39,145 nucleotides of DNA from Pirellulales bacterium (GCA_016936015.1 JAFGPV010000162.1:1-39145), one strand, 5' to 3'; counted from the first letter of the stretch, positions 31,443-39,145 are shown. The notes: generated from the letters alone by a model not told the origin. Program-made: numbers and translations.

Positions 31443-32927
31443 CTACTCCGCCGCGAAACGTTGTAAATAGCCATTGACCCGGATTTTCCGGGCGGTGTTC
31501 TCGCTGCTCATGTAGCGGACGGTGCCGAAGATCGGCCGCTCCGGTCCCCAAGGCCGGTCGTAGCGCCCGAGGACCCAGAAGACGCCGCTGTAGGAATTCG
31601 GATCCTCGCCGTCCAGGGCGTAGCGGTTGTTCAATTCGATCAGGATTTTCAAGGCCCTGCGGGGCGAGGCCGACCATTCGAGGATCTTCTTGCCCCAGAG
31701 CATCCGCAGATAGTTGGGAATCCGGCCCTCGCGGACCAATTGCCGCTGGGCGGCGTTCCACAGCGGATCGTGCGTCTCGGCCCGTTCGAGCTGCTTCAGC
31801 GAATAGACGTATTGCCGCGCGTCCTTGGCGTGTTTTGCCAACGTCTTTTTCGCCCAGTCGGGCAGCGAATCGTAACGGTCATAGTCGCGCCGCCGCCAGC
31901 AGAAATTCAATCCGATTTCCCGCCACGTGACCAATTCGTCCAAAAAGGCCTCGGCCGGCCGGCCCATGCCCCACCACCCTTCGCGCCGGCCCGTGGGCTT
32001 TTCTCCCAGGCGGTCCGGCGTCCAACTTTCATGCCGCGCCAGGGCGGAAAAGATCTCGTGCACCGAAACGTGCCCAAAGTGCAAATACGGCGACAACCCG
32101 CTGGTGAATTCTTCCTCGACGTCGTTCCGCCGATCGCAGTAATGGATCAATCGTTTTTCGAGAAACCGTTTCAGCACCGCCCGGGCGGCGCACGGCCCGC
32201 CGACGGTTTCCGCCGGCGATACGTGACGGTCGAGGGGCATTTTTTCCAGCAGGGAATCGGCAACCTTCGAGGCAAGCTGCCTGCGGCAAGAGGGCCGTCG
32301 GGAACGAATGGTCTTCGTTAGGGGCGGAGCGGGGGGCAGCTTGAGCCTCGCCAGGGGCCGGGCTTTGGGCAGGTCGAGCAGATAGTCCCGCAAGCAGCGC
32401 TGGAGAAAGCGGCGGAAGCTAAACGCCGTAGGAAAGGCCTCCGGGGCGGTCTGTAGCGGCAGCAGGCCGTTGCCGTCGACCTTTTCCAACCGGACCGGCA
32501 GCGACTTGCCCCACGATTCCGGATCGCAGTCCAGCGGCAGTGGATAGTCGTCGCCCACGATCAGGCAGGCGTCCCGGGCGAGTTCCCGGAGCAAGGTTTC
32601 CGCCTCCCCGGGAGCCGTTTCCAGATAGGGATAATAGCCGGCGGCGGTTTTCTCGAAATCCCGAGCGTTGTCGGTCATCCCCTGGAGCACGAACCGGTGG
32701 CGCCGAGCGCTGTCCCACCGTCCCCCGCAGCCCAGCGGCTCGACGATCCACAGCGGTTTTTTCAGTTCCCTAGCCCAATCGGCGGCCCGCTGAAGGGCAA
32801 AGTTCCATCCCGCGCGGCGCACGGCATGCATCCAATAGACCACGTACGATCCGTCCGAAGCGATCGCCGCCGTGTTGCACGCCCGCACCCGCTCTGCCGG
32901 CACGGCGCTTATTGGTTTGCTGCTCAT
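31443..32927 (-). CDS. Deoxyribodipyrimidine photolyase, class II
   Basis: A flavoprotein that splits UV-induced pyrimidine dimers using light. The 494-residue protein has the N-terminal alpha/beta domain (YVVYWMHAVRRAGWNFALQRA, a class II hallmark) and the C-terminal helical FAD domain. The second includes SGLSPYLHFGHVSVHEIF, EAFLDELVTWREIGLNF, DPLWNAAQRQL and MLWGKKILEWS, all characteristic. RYALDGEDPNSYSGVFWVLGRYDRPWGPER near the end holds conserved FAD and DNA contacts. Class II enzymes dominate in planctomycetes and archaea. The ATG at 32927 has GGAGG at about 5 nt; a start at 32939 is also open. Confidence 0.95.
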   Translation of the reverse strand: MSSKPISAVPAERVRACNTAAIASDGSYVVYWMHAVRRAGWNFALQRAADWARELKKPLWIVEPLGCGGRWDSARRHRFVLQGMTDNARDFEKTAAGYYPYLETAPGEAETLLRELARDACLIVGDDYPLPLDCDPESWGKSLPVRLEKVDGNGLLPLQTAPEAFPTAFSFRRFLQRCLRDYLLDLPKARPLARLKLPPAPPLTKTIRSRRPSCRRQLASKVADSLLEKMPLDRHVSPAETVGGPCAARAVLKRFLEKRLIHYCDRRNDVEEEFTSGLSPYLHFGHVSVHEIFSALARHESWTPDRLGEKPTGRREGWWGMGRPAEAFLDELVTWREIGLNFCWRRRDYDRYDSLPDWAKKTLAKHAKDARQYVYSLKQLERAETHDPLWNAAQRQLVREGRIPNYLRMLWGKKILEWSASPRRALKILIELNNRYALDGEDPNSYSGVFWVLGRYDRPWGPERPIFGTVRYMSSENTARKIRVNGYLQRFAAE

Positions 32928-32988
32928 TGCCCCCTCCATATCTTTGGCAAGAATAGCCGACGGCTCACGGTCGCTAAAAGCCCAAACG

Positions 32989-33006
32989 CCGGTCGCAAGC
33001 GACCGG
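32989..33006. repeat. Small-loop hairpin, CCGGTCGC arms
   Basis: A perfect 8-bp inverted repeat CCGGTCGC/GCGACCGG with loop aa, between the photolyase start and the HtrA stop. Confidence 0.7.
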
Positions 33007-33039
33007 GCTAAACGATGAGGACGTCATGAATCCGACACT

Positions 33040-34188
33040 TCAGGGGACGCTTTCCAACGTCGCCTCGAAATCCTGCTTCTTTCCGTCGCGGAGCACGGTC
33101 ATCTTCACTGTATCGCCGATCTTGCATTTATCCAGGACGCGGAAATAATCCTTAAGCGTCGTGATATTCTCGCCGTTGATCGCCACGATCAGGTCGCCGA
33201 GCCGGATTCCGTAAGGGGTGCGGAGGGTGGAACGCAGGCCGGCCTTGGCGGCGGGGCCGTCGGATTGAATCTTCAGGATCAAAACGCCGACGGGACCGGA
33301 TTTCTGCGACGCGGCATACGTGGCAAGCTGTGCTCCCAATCCCGGCCGCAGCACCTTGCCGTCGCGGATCAGTTGCGTCACGACGCGGTTGACTTCGTCC
33401 ACCGGTAGGGCGAAACCGATGCCGGCGTAAGTCCCCGAGGGACTGAAAATCGCGGTATTGATGCCGATCAGCCGGCCGGCGCTGTCCAGCAGCGGGCCGC
33501 CGGAATTGCCGGGATTGATCGCCGCGTCGGTCTGGATCATGTCGCTGATGGGCCGGTGATTCATCGACTCGATTTCCCGGCCCAACGCGCTGATGACCCC
33601 GGTGGTCAAGGTCTGGTCCAGCCCGAAGGGATTGCCGATGGCGAACACCTTTTGGCCGACCTGTAAATCGTTCGAGGTCCCCAGGGGAATCACTTTCAGC
33701 CGGTCTTTCGGGGCGTCGATCTTCAGGACGGCCAGGTCTTTGTCGATGTAATGGCCGACCAGTTTTGCGGGATAGGTCGAGTGGTCGGCCAGGGTGACGG
33801 TGACCTGATTGGCCCCGTTGATCACGTGATAGTTCGTAACGACGTACCCCGCTTCGCCCCAAATGGTCCCCGAGCCCATTCCTTTGGCAATGTTGACGGC
33901 GTCCAAGGTCAGGGGATTGCGTCCGACAATTGCCGTGTTGATGTGGACCACCGAGGGGGAGGCCTGGCGGAAGATCTCGATGGTGGATTTTTCATCGGCG
34001 GCCAGGTCGCCCCGGGCGGCGACCGGCCGCGGCGGGACGTTTTTATCCGGCTCTTGGTCCCGCCGCCGCCACTCGCAGCGGAACAGCAGCAAGACCAGCA
34101 ACAGCAGGATGACCATCAAGGTCACCACCGCCCGGCTGGAAACGGTCGGCGAAGGGGAGGATTCGTCGGAATTCATACCCGTCATCAT
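33040..34188 (-). CDS. HtrA/DegP-type serine protease with one PDZ domain
   Basis: A 382-residue membrane-anchored periplasmic protease for protein quality control. One helix (about residues 20-36, VVTLMVILLLLVLLLF) anchors it. The trypsin-like domain shows the triad H121 (VVTNYHVI), D151 (DKDLAVLK) and S229 (NPGNSGGPLL). One PDZ domain follows (about 290-382, GLRSTLRTPYGIRLGDLIVAINGENI). The frame is open much further upstream, but that part is antisense to other genes; the ATG at 34188 follows GGTGGGA at 8 nt and is chosen, with further ATGs at 34185 and 34176. It is divergent from the small membrane protein gene at 34264. Confidence 0.93.
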   Translation of the reverse strand: MMTGMNSDESSPSPTVSSRAVVTLMVILLLLVLLLFRCEWRRRDQEPDKNVPPRPVAARGDLAADEKSTIEIFRQASPSVVHINTAIVGRNPLTLDAVNIAKGMGSGTIWGEAGYVVTNYHVINGANQVTVTLADHSTYPAKLVGHYIDKDLAVLKIDAPKDRLKVIPLGTSNDLQVGQKVFAIGNPFGLDQTLTTGVISALGREIESMNHRPISDMIQTDAAINPGNSGGPLLDSAGRLIGINTAIFSPSGTYAGIGFALPVDEVNRVVTQLIRDGKVLRPGLGAQLATYAASQKSGPVGVLILKIQSDGPAAKAGLRSTLRTPYGIRLGDLIVAINGENITTLKDYFRVLDKCKIGDTVKMTVLRDGKKQDFEATLESVP

Positions 34189-34263
34189 GGCCGAAATCCC
34201 ACCCGGCGGCAAGGGCCGCCCCGCCAGATTGACAACGTTTTTTACGGAGATAAGATAACCTCC

Positions 34264-34695
34264 ATGACGCCGTCGCATCAGGAATCCTGGTTTCATCCCT
34301 ATACCAAAAAAACCTTGCTCCTGGTGCGATGCGTCTTCGCCGTCGGCGGCGGCGCGTTGGCTGTCGGCGTCTTTTGGCATCCGGCCCTTGTAGTCGGCCT
34401 GCTTTTTTTGTTCCTCGTCTGGATCACTTACGAGACCACGTTCCGCTCGCAGCGCCGCCGCCGTGAGGAAATCCTCCGCGACGGGTGGAAAACGACCGCG
34501 AAGGTCGTCGATAAAACCCACGATCTCCGCCGGAGGCTGTGCTTCTTTCTGGTGCAATACGAAGATCAGGGCCAAATCCTTCAAATCACCGCCTGCGTGC
34601 CGGATGCTCTTTTCTATCAATGCGAAATCGACGACCCGGTCGAGATTATCGTCCACCCAACCCGTCCGAAACTGTGCATCGTGCTGGGAAAATGA
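34264..34695 (+). CDS. Small membrane protein, coupled to the ECF sigma factor
   Basis: A 143-residue protein, not firmly recognised. Two adjacent hydrophobic helices (about residues 18-50, LVRCVFAVGGGALAVGVFWHPALVVGLLFLFLVWI by its key stretch) are followed by a basic loop (FRSQRRRREEI) and a soluble beta-rich domain with WKTTAKVVDKTHDLRRRLCFFLVQYED and DPVEIIVHPTRPKLCIVL, in the style of DUF3592-like proteins. The sigma factor ATG begins 1 nt after its stop codon, so translation is likely coupled, and it may be a partner or sensor for the sigma factor, possibly in the role of an anti-sigma, though no anti-sigma motif is visible. Confidence 0.8.
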   Translation: MTPSHQESWFHPYTKKTLLLVRCVFAVGGGALAVGVFWHPALVVGLLFLFLVWITYETTFRSQRRRREEILRDGWKTTAKVVDKTHDLRRRLCFFLVQYEDQGQILQITACVPDALFYQCEIDDPVEIIVHPTRPKLCIVLGK

Positions 34696-34696
34696 C

Positions 34697-35383
34697 ATGC
34701 CTCGGCCGCATCGCGATTCCATCTCGACGACCTTATTGGATCTGGTCAAAGCCCGGCATTCGGGAGCGTGGCAGCGGTTGGTCGATTTGTACGGCGGAGT
34801 CGTGTACCGCTGGTGCCGGCAGTCGGGCCTGAAGGCCGAGGACGCCGCCGACGTGGTGCAGGAGGTGTTCCTCTCCGTGGCGTCGCACGTCGCCGAGTTC
34901 CGCCGCGCACGTCCCCGGGACAGTTTTACCGCCTGGCTCTCGACGATCACGCGGAACAAGATCCGCGACTGTTTCCGGCGGCAGGCGGATCGGCCCCAGG
35001 CCCGGGGAGGCACGCAGGCCCAGCAACGCTTACTGGAGGTCTCCGAATCCGATCCTTCCTCCGCACTCGAAGAATGGCCCCGGGCCGCCGATATCGTCGA
35101 TGCCGAGCGGATCCTTACGCAACGGACCGTGGAACTGGTCCGCTTGGAATTCGAGCCGCACACCTGGGAGGCCTGGTACAAGACGGCCATCGAAGGCCGG
35201 CCGGCCGCCGACGTGGCCGCCGACCTGGGGATGTCGCTCCACGCGGTGTACAAGGCCAAGTCCCGGATTCTGCTCCGGCTACGCCAGGAATTGGCCAGTC
35301 TCCACGGGGAGACCACAAATCCGTCCCCTCTCCCTCCGGAAGAAGGCTCACATCAGTCCCCTCTCCCTCCGGGAGAGGGTTAG
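34697..35383 (+). CDS. ECF-type RNA polymerase sigma factor
   Basis: A 228-residue group IV sigma factor. Region 2 (AWQRLVDLYGGVVYRWCRQSGLKAEDAADVVQEVFLSVASHVAEFR) and its continuation SFTAWLSTITRNKIRDCFRR bind core and the -10 element; region 4 holds the helix-turn-helix GRPAADVAADLGMSLHAVYKAKSRILLRLRQEL. The real domain ends near ELASLHG. The last 22 residues (NPSPLPPEEGSHQSPLPPGEG) are encoded by two REP-like CCCTCTCCC repeats (35325-35379). A Ser/Thr kinase gene follows after 110 nt, a pairing often found in planctomycetes. Confidence 0.92.
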   Translation: MPRPHRDSISTTLLDLVKARHSGAWQRLVDLYGGVVYRWCRQSGLKAEDAADVVQEVFLSVASHVAEFRRARPRDSFTAWLSTITRNKIRDCFRRQADRPQARGGTQAQQRLLEVSESDPSSALEEWPRAADIVDAERILTQRTVELVRLEFEPHTWEAWYKTAIEGRPAADVAADLGMSLHAVYKAKSRILLRLRQELASLHGETTNPSPLPPEEGSHQSPLPPGEG

Positions 35384-35393
35384 GGTGAGGGCG
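35325..35393 (+). repeat. Two REP-like hairpins forming the sigma factor tail and spacer
   Basis: A damaged copy (35325-35347, right arm altered to GGAAGAAGG) and an intact copy with arms CCCTCTCCC (35359-35367) and GGGAGAGGG (35371-35379), loop tcc, followed by TTAGGGTGAGGGCG. Both have the same orientation. The sigma factor stop lies inside the second copy. Confidence 0.85.
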
Positions 35394-35493
35394 AGGCGTG
35401 TATCGCGAATGCGTGCCGAAACACCTGTCAAACTCCTGCGTTCTCTCTTTTAGGATAAGAGAATCGTTGTTTTGACCTATCGGAGAACATGCC

Positions 35494-37797
35494 ATGGTGG
35501 ATACACAGTGCCCCAATCCTCAAGAGCTTCGGGATTATGCCCTCGGCCGCATGGCGGAAAGCGACTGGGAGGCGATCGCCCGGCACGTGGAATCGTGCCC
35601 GCAATGCCAGGCGGTCCTGGCCACCGTGGACGACGTGGCCGATACCCTGGTGGCCCGGCTTCGCGAACCGCCGCCCGAGGATTCGTTTATCAAGGAATCG
35701 CAGTGCGAAGCCGCCTTGGCGCGGGCAAAGTACGCGGCGGCTGCCGGGGCGTCTGCGGCCGCCTTGCCATTTACGGAATTGGGAGAATACAAAATCCTGG
35801 AGGAACTGGGCCAGGGCGGCATGGGGGCCGTGTATAAGGCATTGCACACCAAGCTGGACCGCGTAGTGGCGGTGAAAATCCTCTCCCGCGGCCGGTCGGG
35901 CGATGAGCGCGCGATTGCCCGATTCGAACGGGAAATGAAGGCCATCGGCCGGCTGGACCATCCGCACATCGTCCGAGCCTACGACGCCCGTGAGATCGGC
36001 GGCATGCCCGTGCTGGTTATGGAATACGTCGAGGGGATGGACCTCGGACGCCTCGCACAGCGGCTGGGTCCTCTGCCCACGGCCGAGGCCTGCGAACTGG
36101 TCCGCCAGGCGGCCGAGGGACTGCAATACGTCCACGAAAACGGCCTGGTCCACCGCGATTTGAAACCCTCCAATCTGATCGTTACGCCGGAGGGGACGGT
36201 AAAAATCCTCGACCTGGGCCTGGCCCGCTTCCATTTCGACCAGCCTACTGGAGAAGTTACCCACACCGGCCAGGCGATGGGCACGGTCGATTACATGGCC
36301 CCAGAGCAGGCTTCCGACAGCCACGCCGCCGACATCCGGGCGGACATCTACAGCCTGGGCTGCACACTTTACAAGCTACTTACCGGTCGGGCGCCCTTCG
36401 AGACGAAACACTTCAGAGGCACGTTCGAGAAGATGACGGCCCACGTCCGCCAGCCGGTCCCGCCGATTCGGGACCTTCTGCCGGAAATCCCGCCGGAATT
36501 GGCCGTAATCGTACAGCGGATGCTCGCCAAGGATCCGGCCGACCGCTACGCCGAGCCGGCCGAGGTGGTCGCAGCGCTGACGCCGTTTTGCACCGACGCC
36601 GACTTGCCGGACCTGGTGACCCGGGCAATGGCCCAACAGACCAGTTATTCCCAACCGCTGCCGGGACTATTTCCTCGCCCGTCCGCGGCAAGTTCGCCTC
36701 GTCCGGCTACGCTTGCCTTGCGACGCCGCACCTGGATGGCCTGGGGCGTCGGACTGCTGATGATCGGCGGGGGAATCGGATTCGCCTTGGGGATTCTGAT
36801 CACCATCGAAACCGATAAAGACGGCAAGACCACAACCAAAATTCAAATCCCCGACCAGGGCAGATTTCCGACGGAAACGACCAGCATGAAACCGGACGGA
36901 AAGACCGCTCTGCCAGGACTTGCCATTGGAAACAAAACTCCACTTGAGCACGGACAGAGGCTGTGCGTTTATCGACTCCGACATATCGTCGCGGACGATG
37001 CAGCGATTATCATCTCTTCTCTTTTACTGAGTGAGACGCCCCGGATGGCGACGGATGTTAAAACCAATTCTTTGGTGATTTATTGTGATCCCTCGGAAAT
37101 TAAAAAGATCGGAGCATTGTTGGAAACAATCGATCAACCGAATCCTGCTGCATCAGATTACAGGAAGGAGGAAAAAGGCAAGGCCCGCGTTCCCCCGGAA
37201 CCCTACACCATCGCTCCGGGAGATTCTCTGAAGATCCAAGCCGCCGGGACATTGTGGGATCAGCCCATCAACGGCGTTTACAGAGTCGAGCCGCAGGGGA
37301 CGGTCGCCCTGGGACCGGTTTACGGCCGGGTGAAGGTCGCAGGGCTGTCGCTGGTCGAAGCTGAGGGAGCGATTGTGAAAAAATTGAGAGAGATTATAAC
37401 GAAACCCGCAGTTTCGGTCACGATCGCCGATTGGGTGCCCCGCTCGAAGTCGAAGCAACCCCCGCCGCCGCATCGCATCGCCCCGGGCGATATCCTGAGT
37501 ATTTGGGCAAGCGGAACCATCCTGGACCAACCGATCCATGGTCCCTACCTGGTCGAACCCGACGGGCAAGTCACTCTCGGTCCGGTGTACGGCCGGGTGA
37601 ATCTGAAAGGACTGACTTTCGAGGAGGCGGAAATAGTCGTGCTGGAAAAACTGAAAGAGATTCTGCAAAAACCCTCGGTTTCTATCACCCTGGAAGGATG
37701 GCGGACAGAAGAAAAACGGCCGGTGCAGGAGGGAACAATTAACAAAGAACCTCATCAACCACCGTTAATTCCAGGCCTACCCCCCGGTGCCTCCTGA
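35494..37797 (+). CDS. Transmembrane Ser/Thr kinase with secretin-N-like and polysaccharide-export-like domains
   Basis: A 767-residue protein with an unusual order of domains. Residues 5-40 are a zinc-finger-like segment with H31-x3-C35-x2-C38, as in anti-sigma factors. The kinase domain (about 97-365) is complete: GQGGMGAVYK (106-115), K128 in VAVKIL, HRDLKPSN with D222, DLG (240-242) and MAPEQ. One membrane helix lies at 415-437. Outside it, 485-548 (CVYRLRHIVADDAAIIISSLLL, then DVKTNSLVIYCDPSEIKKIGALLETID) matches the pattern of secretin N domains. Two repeats of about 78 residues follow (570-647 and 658-736), each beginning IAPGDxLxI and containing GPVYGRV and a helix ending in KPxVSxT; they resemble Poly_export/Wza-type domains. 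It probably senses or touches envelope machinery. The ECF sigma factor upstream is a likely partner. Confidence 0.9.
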   Translation: MVDTQCPNPQELRDYALGRMAESDWEAIARHVESCPQCQAVLATVDDVADTLVARLREPPPEDSFIKESQCEAALARAKYAAAAGASAAALPFTELGEYKILEELGQGGMGAVYKALHTKLDRVVAVKILSRGRSGDERAIARFEREMKAIGRLDHPHIVRAYDAREIGGMPVLVMEYVEGMDLGRLAQRLGPLPTAEACELVRQAAEGLQYVHENGLVHRDLKPSNLIVTPEGTVKILDLGLARFHFDQPTGEVTHTGQAMGTVDYMAPEQASDSHAADIRADIYSLGCTLYKLLTGRAPFETKHFRGTFEKMTAHVRQPVPPIRDLLPEIPPELAVIVQRMLAKDPADRYAEPAEVVAALTPFCTDADLPDLVTRAMAQQTSYSQPLPGLFPRPSAASSPRPATLALRRRTWMAWGVGLLMIGGGIGFALGILITIETDKDGKTTTKIQIPDQGRFPTETTSMKPDGKTALPGLAIGNKTPLEHGQRLCVYRLRHIVADDAAIIISSLLLSETPRMATDVKTNSLVIYCDPSEIKKIGALLETIDQPNPAASDYRKEEKGKARVPPEPYTIAPGDSLKIQAAGTLWDQPINGVYRVEPQGTVALGPVYGRVKVAGLSLVEAEGAIVKKLREIITKPAVSVTIADWVPRSKSKQPPPPHRIAPGDILSIWASGTILDQPIHGPYLVEPDGQVTLGPVYGRVNLKGLTFEEAEIVVLEKLKEILQKPSVSITLEGWRTEEKRPVQEGTINKEPHQPPLIPGLPPGAS

Positions 37798-37836
37798 TTG
37801 ACACACTTGCGCGGCGGCGGTAAAAGGGGGGATATT

Positions 37837-38970
37837 ATGAAGAATCCTGAATCGCTGTCTGCTGAATCGCCAAAACGGAAGCGGGGCCGCAGGCCGCGGC
37901 CGGCCGAAGCCGCCTCGGCCGGGGAAATCGCCGCCCTCGATCAAGAACTGCTGCGGCTGATCGCCCGCCGGGCCGAGTGGATCCGGGCCGCCGCCGCCCA
38001 GAGCGATCCCGCCGCGCAAAAGACGCTCGCCGCGGCCCTGGTCGGCGAAGAACTGAAAAAATTGATCGCCCACCGTGAGGGGGCATTGCCTCAAAAAAGC
38101 CTCGACGCCGTCGTCCGCGAATTGCTCAGCGGATGCCGGGCATTGATCCGCACTCCCCGGATCGCCTTCCTTGGGCCGCTCTACAGCTTCAGTCATCTGG
38201 CGGCCATCCACCGCTTCGGCCAGAGCGTCGACTTCGTGCCCGTGGGCGCCATCGCCGCCGTCTTCGAGGAGGTGCAAAACGGCCATTCCGACTACGGGCT
38301 GGTCCCCGTCGAAAACTCGACCGACGGGCGGATCGCCGACAGCCTGGACATGTTCTCCCGGATGCCCCTGCCGATTTGCGGGGCGATCGACCTGCGGATT
38401 CACCACACCCTGCTCGGCAAATGCCCCCGCAGCGAAGTTCGGGAAGTCTACAGCAAGCCGCAGGGGTTGTCGCAGTGCCGCAACTGGCTGGCGAAGCATC
38501 TCCCCGCCGCCCGGTCGATCGAGGTGACCAGCACCTCGATGGCCGCCCAGTTGGCCGCCGAAAAACCCGGCGCGGCCGCCATCGCCAGCCTCCAGGCCGG
38601 CGTGCACTACGGACTGGACGTGCTGGCCGAAAACATCGAGGACAACCCAGGCAACACCACTCGGTTCGCCGTCATCGGCGGCCAGCCGCCCGAGCGGACC
38701 GGCAACGACCGCACGGCGATGCTCTTCCAGGTCGAGCACCGGCCCGGGGCATTGGCCGAGGCGATGCAAATCTTCAAGCGGAACCGCCTGAACCTCACCT
38801 GGATCGAATCCTTCCCCATCCCCGGCACCGATCGCATCTACCTCTTCTTCGTCGAGATGGAAGGCCACCGCACCGACGCCCGCTTCCGCCGCATGTTGAC
38901 CAGCCTGCAGCGCAAAACCCTCCGCCTCGAAATCCTCGGCTCCTTCCCCGCCGCCACCGTGGTCGATTAA
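37837..38970 (+). CDS. pheA: Prephenate dehydratase with degenerate chorismate mutase-like domain
   Basis: A phenylalanine-synthesis enzyme, 377 residues, that turns prephenate to phenylpyruvate. A basic tail (PKRKRGRRPRP) precedes a helical chorismate-mutase-like domain (about 30-105, ALDQELLRLIARRAEWI) that lacks several of the Arg/Lys residues needed for mutase activity, so that activity is doubtful. The dehydratase domain (107-280) is sound: FLGPLYSFSHLAA, VPVENSTDGRI and the catalytic NTTRFAVIG (T275). The ACT domain (about 293-377) carries GALAE and ESFPIP at the Phe-binding site, where most homologues have ESRP. The start at ATG 37837 follows AAAAGGGGGG. It lies 39 nt after the kinase gene. 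Confidence 0.93.
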   Translation: MKNPESLSAESPKRKRGRRPRPAEAASAGEIAALDQELLRLIARRAEWIRAAAAQSDPAAQKTLAAALVGEELKKLIAHREGALPQKSLDAVVRELLSGCRALIRTPRIAFLGPLYSFSHLAAIHRFGQSVDFVPVGAIAAVFEEVQNGHSDYGLVPVENSTDGRIADSLDMFSRMPLPICGAIDLRIHHTLLGKCPRSEVREVYSKPQGLSQCRNWLAKHLPAARSIEVTSTSMAAQLAAEKPGAAAIASLQAGVHYGLDVLAENIEDNPGNTTRFAVIGGQPPERTGNDRTAMLFQVEHRPGALAEAMQIFKRNRLNLTWIESFPIPGTDRIYLFFVEMEGHRTDARFRRMLTSLQRKTLRLEILGSFPAATVVD

Positions 38971-39028
38971 GAGGCGGAGGAATTGGGGTCAGAGCGTCAG
39001 TAGTCAGTTAAGGTAGCTTATACTGTAG

Positions 39029-39145
39029 AGATTCGCCCGAGACGACGATTCGCCCATCACGGCCCAGGACCTGGCGGCCCGCTTCCTCTACGGCCCGGCC
39101 GTTGATATGATCCTGGCCGAGGAGCGGGTGCACTACGACTCCGGC
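39029..39145 (+). pseudogene. RHS/YD-repeat protein fragment running off the window
   Basis: After a stop at 39026-39028, an open frame to the edge reads ...DDSPITAQDLAARFLYGPAVDMILAEERVHYDSG. The LYGPAVDMILAEE pattern is the mid-segment of planctomycete RHS/YD-repeat proteins, normally found deep inside a protein of more than 1000 residues. No start codon or YD repeats precede it; the gap from 38971 holds only short sequence. It is therefore a fragment of a larger gene, and whether it continues past the window cannot be seen. Confidence 0.55.

Noticed and set aside
32937-33039. A rho-independent terminator for HtrA or the photolyase at the CCGGTCGC hairpin
   Set aside because: The stem is perfect but no T-run follows on either strand, so it is listed only as a repeat.
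34189-35316. N-terminal extension of the HtrA protease to a 758-residue protein
   Set aside because: The extra part is antisense to the membrane protein and sigma factor genes; a signal-anchor and a good ribosome site mark the start at 34188.
37798-37826. TTGACA with a 17-nt gap to TAAAAG just before pheA, looking like a promoter
   Set aside because: Transcription would begin about 4 nt before the ATG at 37837, leaving the purine-rich ribosome site outside the mRNA; pheA is more likely read from further upstream.

Overview
The window looks like a high-GC planctomycete chromosome, probably Pirellulales-like; this is inferred from content, with no marker gene to prove it. The signs are a membrane protein with the N-terminal NPYAAP motif, a PEP-CTERM surface protein, an ECF sigma factor next to a Ser/Thr kinase with an N-terminal zinc-binding motif, an RHS-type fragment with the LYGPAVD signature, single genes scattered on both strands, and gaps full of short palindromic repeats.

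Layout. 1-648 is a gene-free run of small perfect hairpins. 649-2890 (minus) holds an S41 processing protease and ribosomal proteins S9 and L13, with an inverted short-repeat array between the two ribosomal genes. 3061-6182 (plus) is a three-gene proton-translocating NAD(P) transhydrogenase operon. 6298-6823 is a RelB/RelE-type toxin-antitoxin (TA) module with a visible promoter and candidate operator. 6882-10642 (minus) holds a membrane protein, mtnA-purE (4-nt overlap) and der. 11030-14785 (plus) holds a family 4 uracil-DNA glycosylase, archease, an Xre/RES TA pair and the RNA ligase RtcB. 14786-16435 holds repeats and two unrecognised small basic proteins. 16436-21124 holds two divergent APC-superfamily transporters (SLC12-like, and an amino-acid permease fused to universal stress domains). 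21306-23455 (plus) holds a PEBP-like protein, a DUF434-like protein and an EF-hand lipoprotein. 23507-26307 (minus) is a TonB-dependent receptor followed by a YfiR-like protein. 26574-29363 (minus) holds hemA, a HemX/CcsA-like membrane protein and a truncated methyltransferase. 29606-31387 (plus) is a PEP-CTERM protein broken by an in-frame TGA. 31443-34188 (minus) holds a class II photolyase and an HtrA protease. 34264-38970 (plus) holds a small membrane protein, an ECF sigma factor, a transmembrane kinase with unusual periplasmic domains, and a prephenate dehydratase. An RHS-type fragment runs off the right end.

Three points stand out. (1) The RNA-repair pair archease and RtcB is split by an Xre/RES toxin-antitoxin pair; rtcB starts 9 nt after the toxin gene, and the antitoxin promoter has a perfect palindrome filling its spacer, so rtcB may be co-regulated with the toxin. 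(2) The kinase at 35494-37797 appears to carry a secretin-N-like domain and two polysaccharide-export-like repeats beyond its membrane helix, suggesting a kinase that contacts or senses an envelope export apparatus. (3) Short hairpins with 1-4 nt loops are everywhere between genes, and such repeats appear to form the C-terminal tails of at least three proteins (15328-16014, 27820-28836, 34697-35383).
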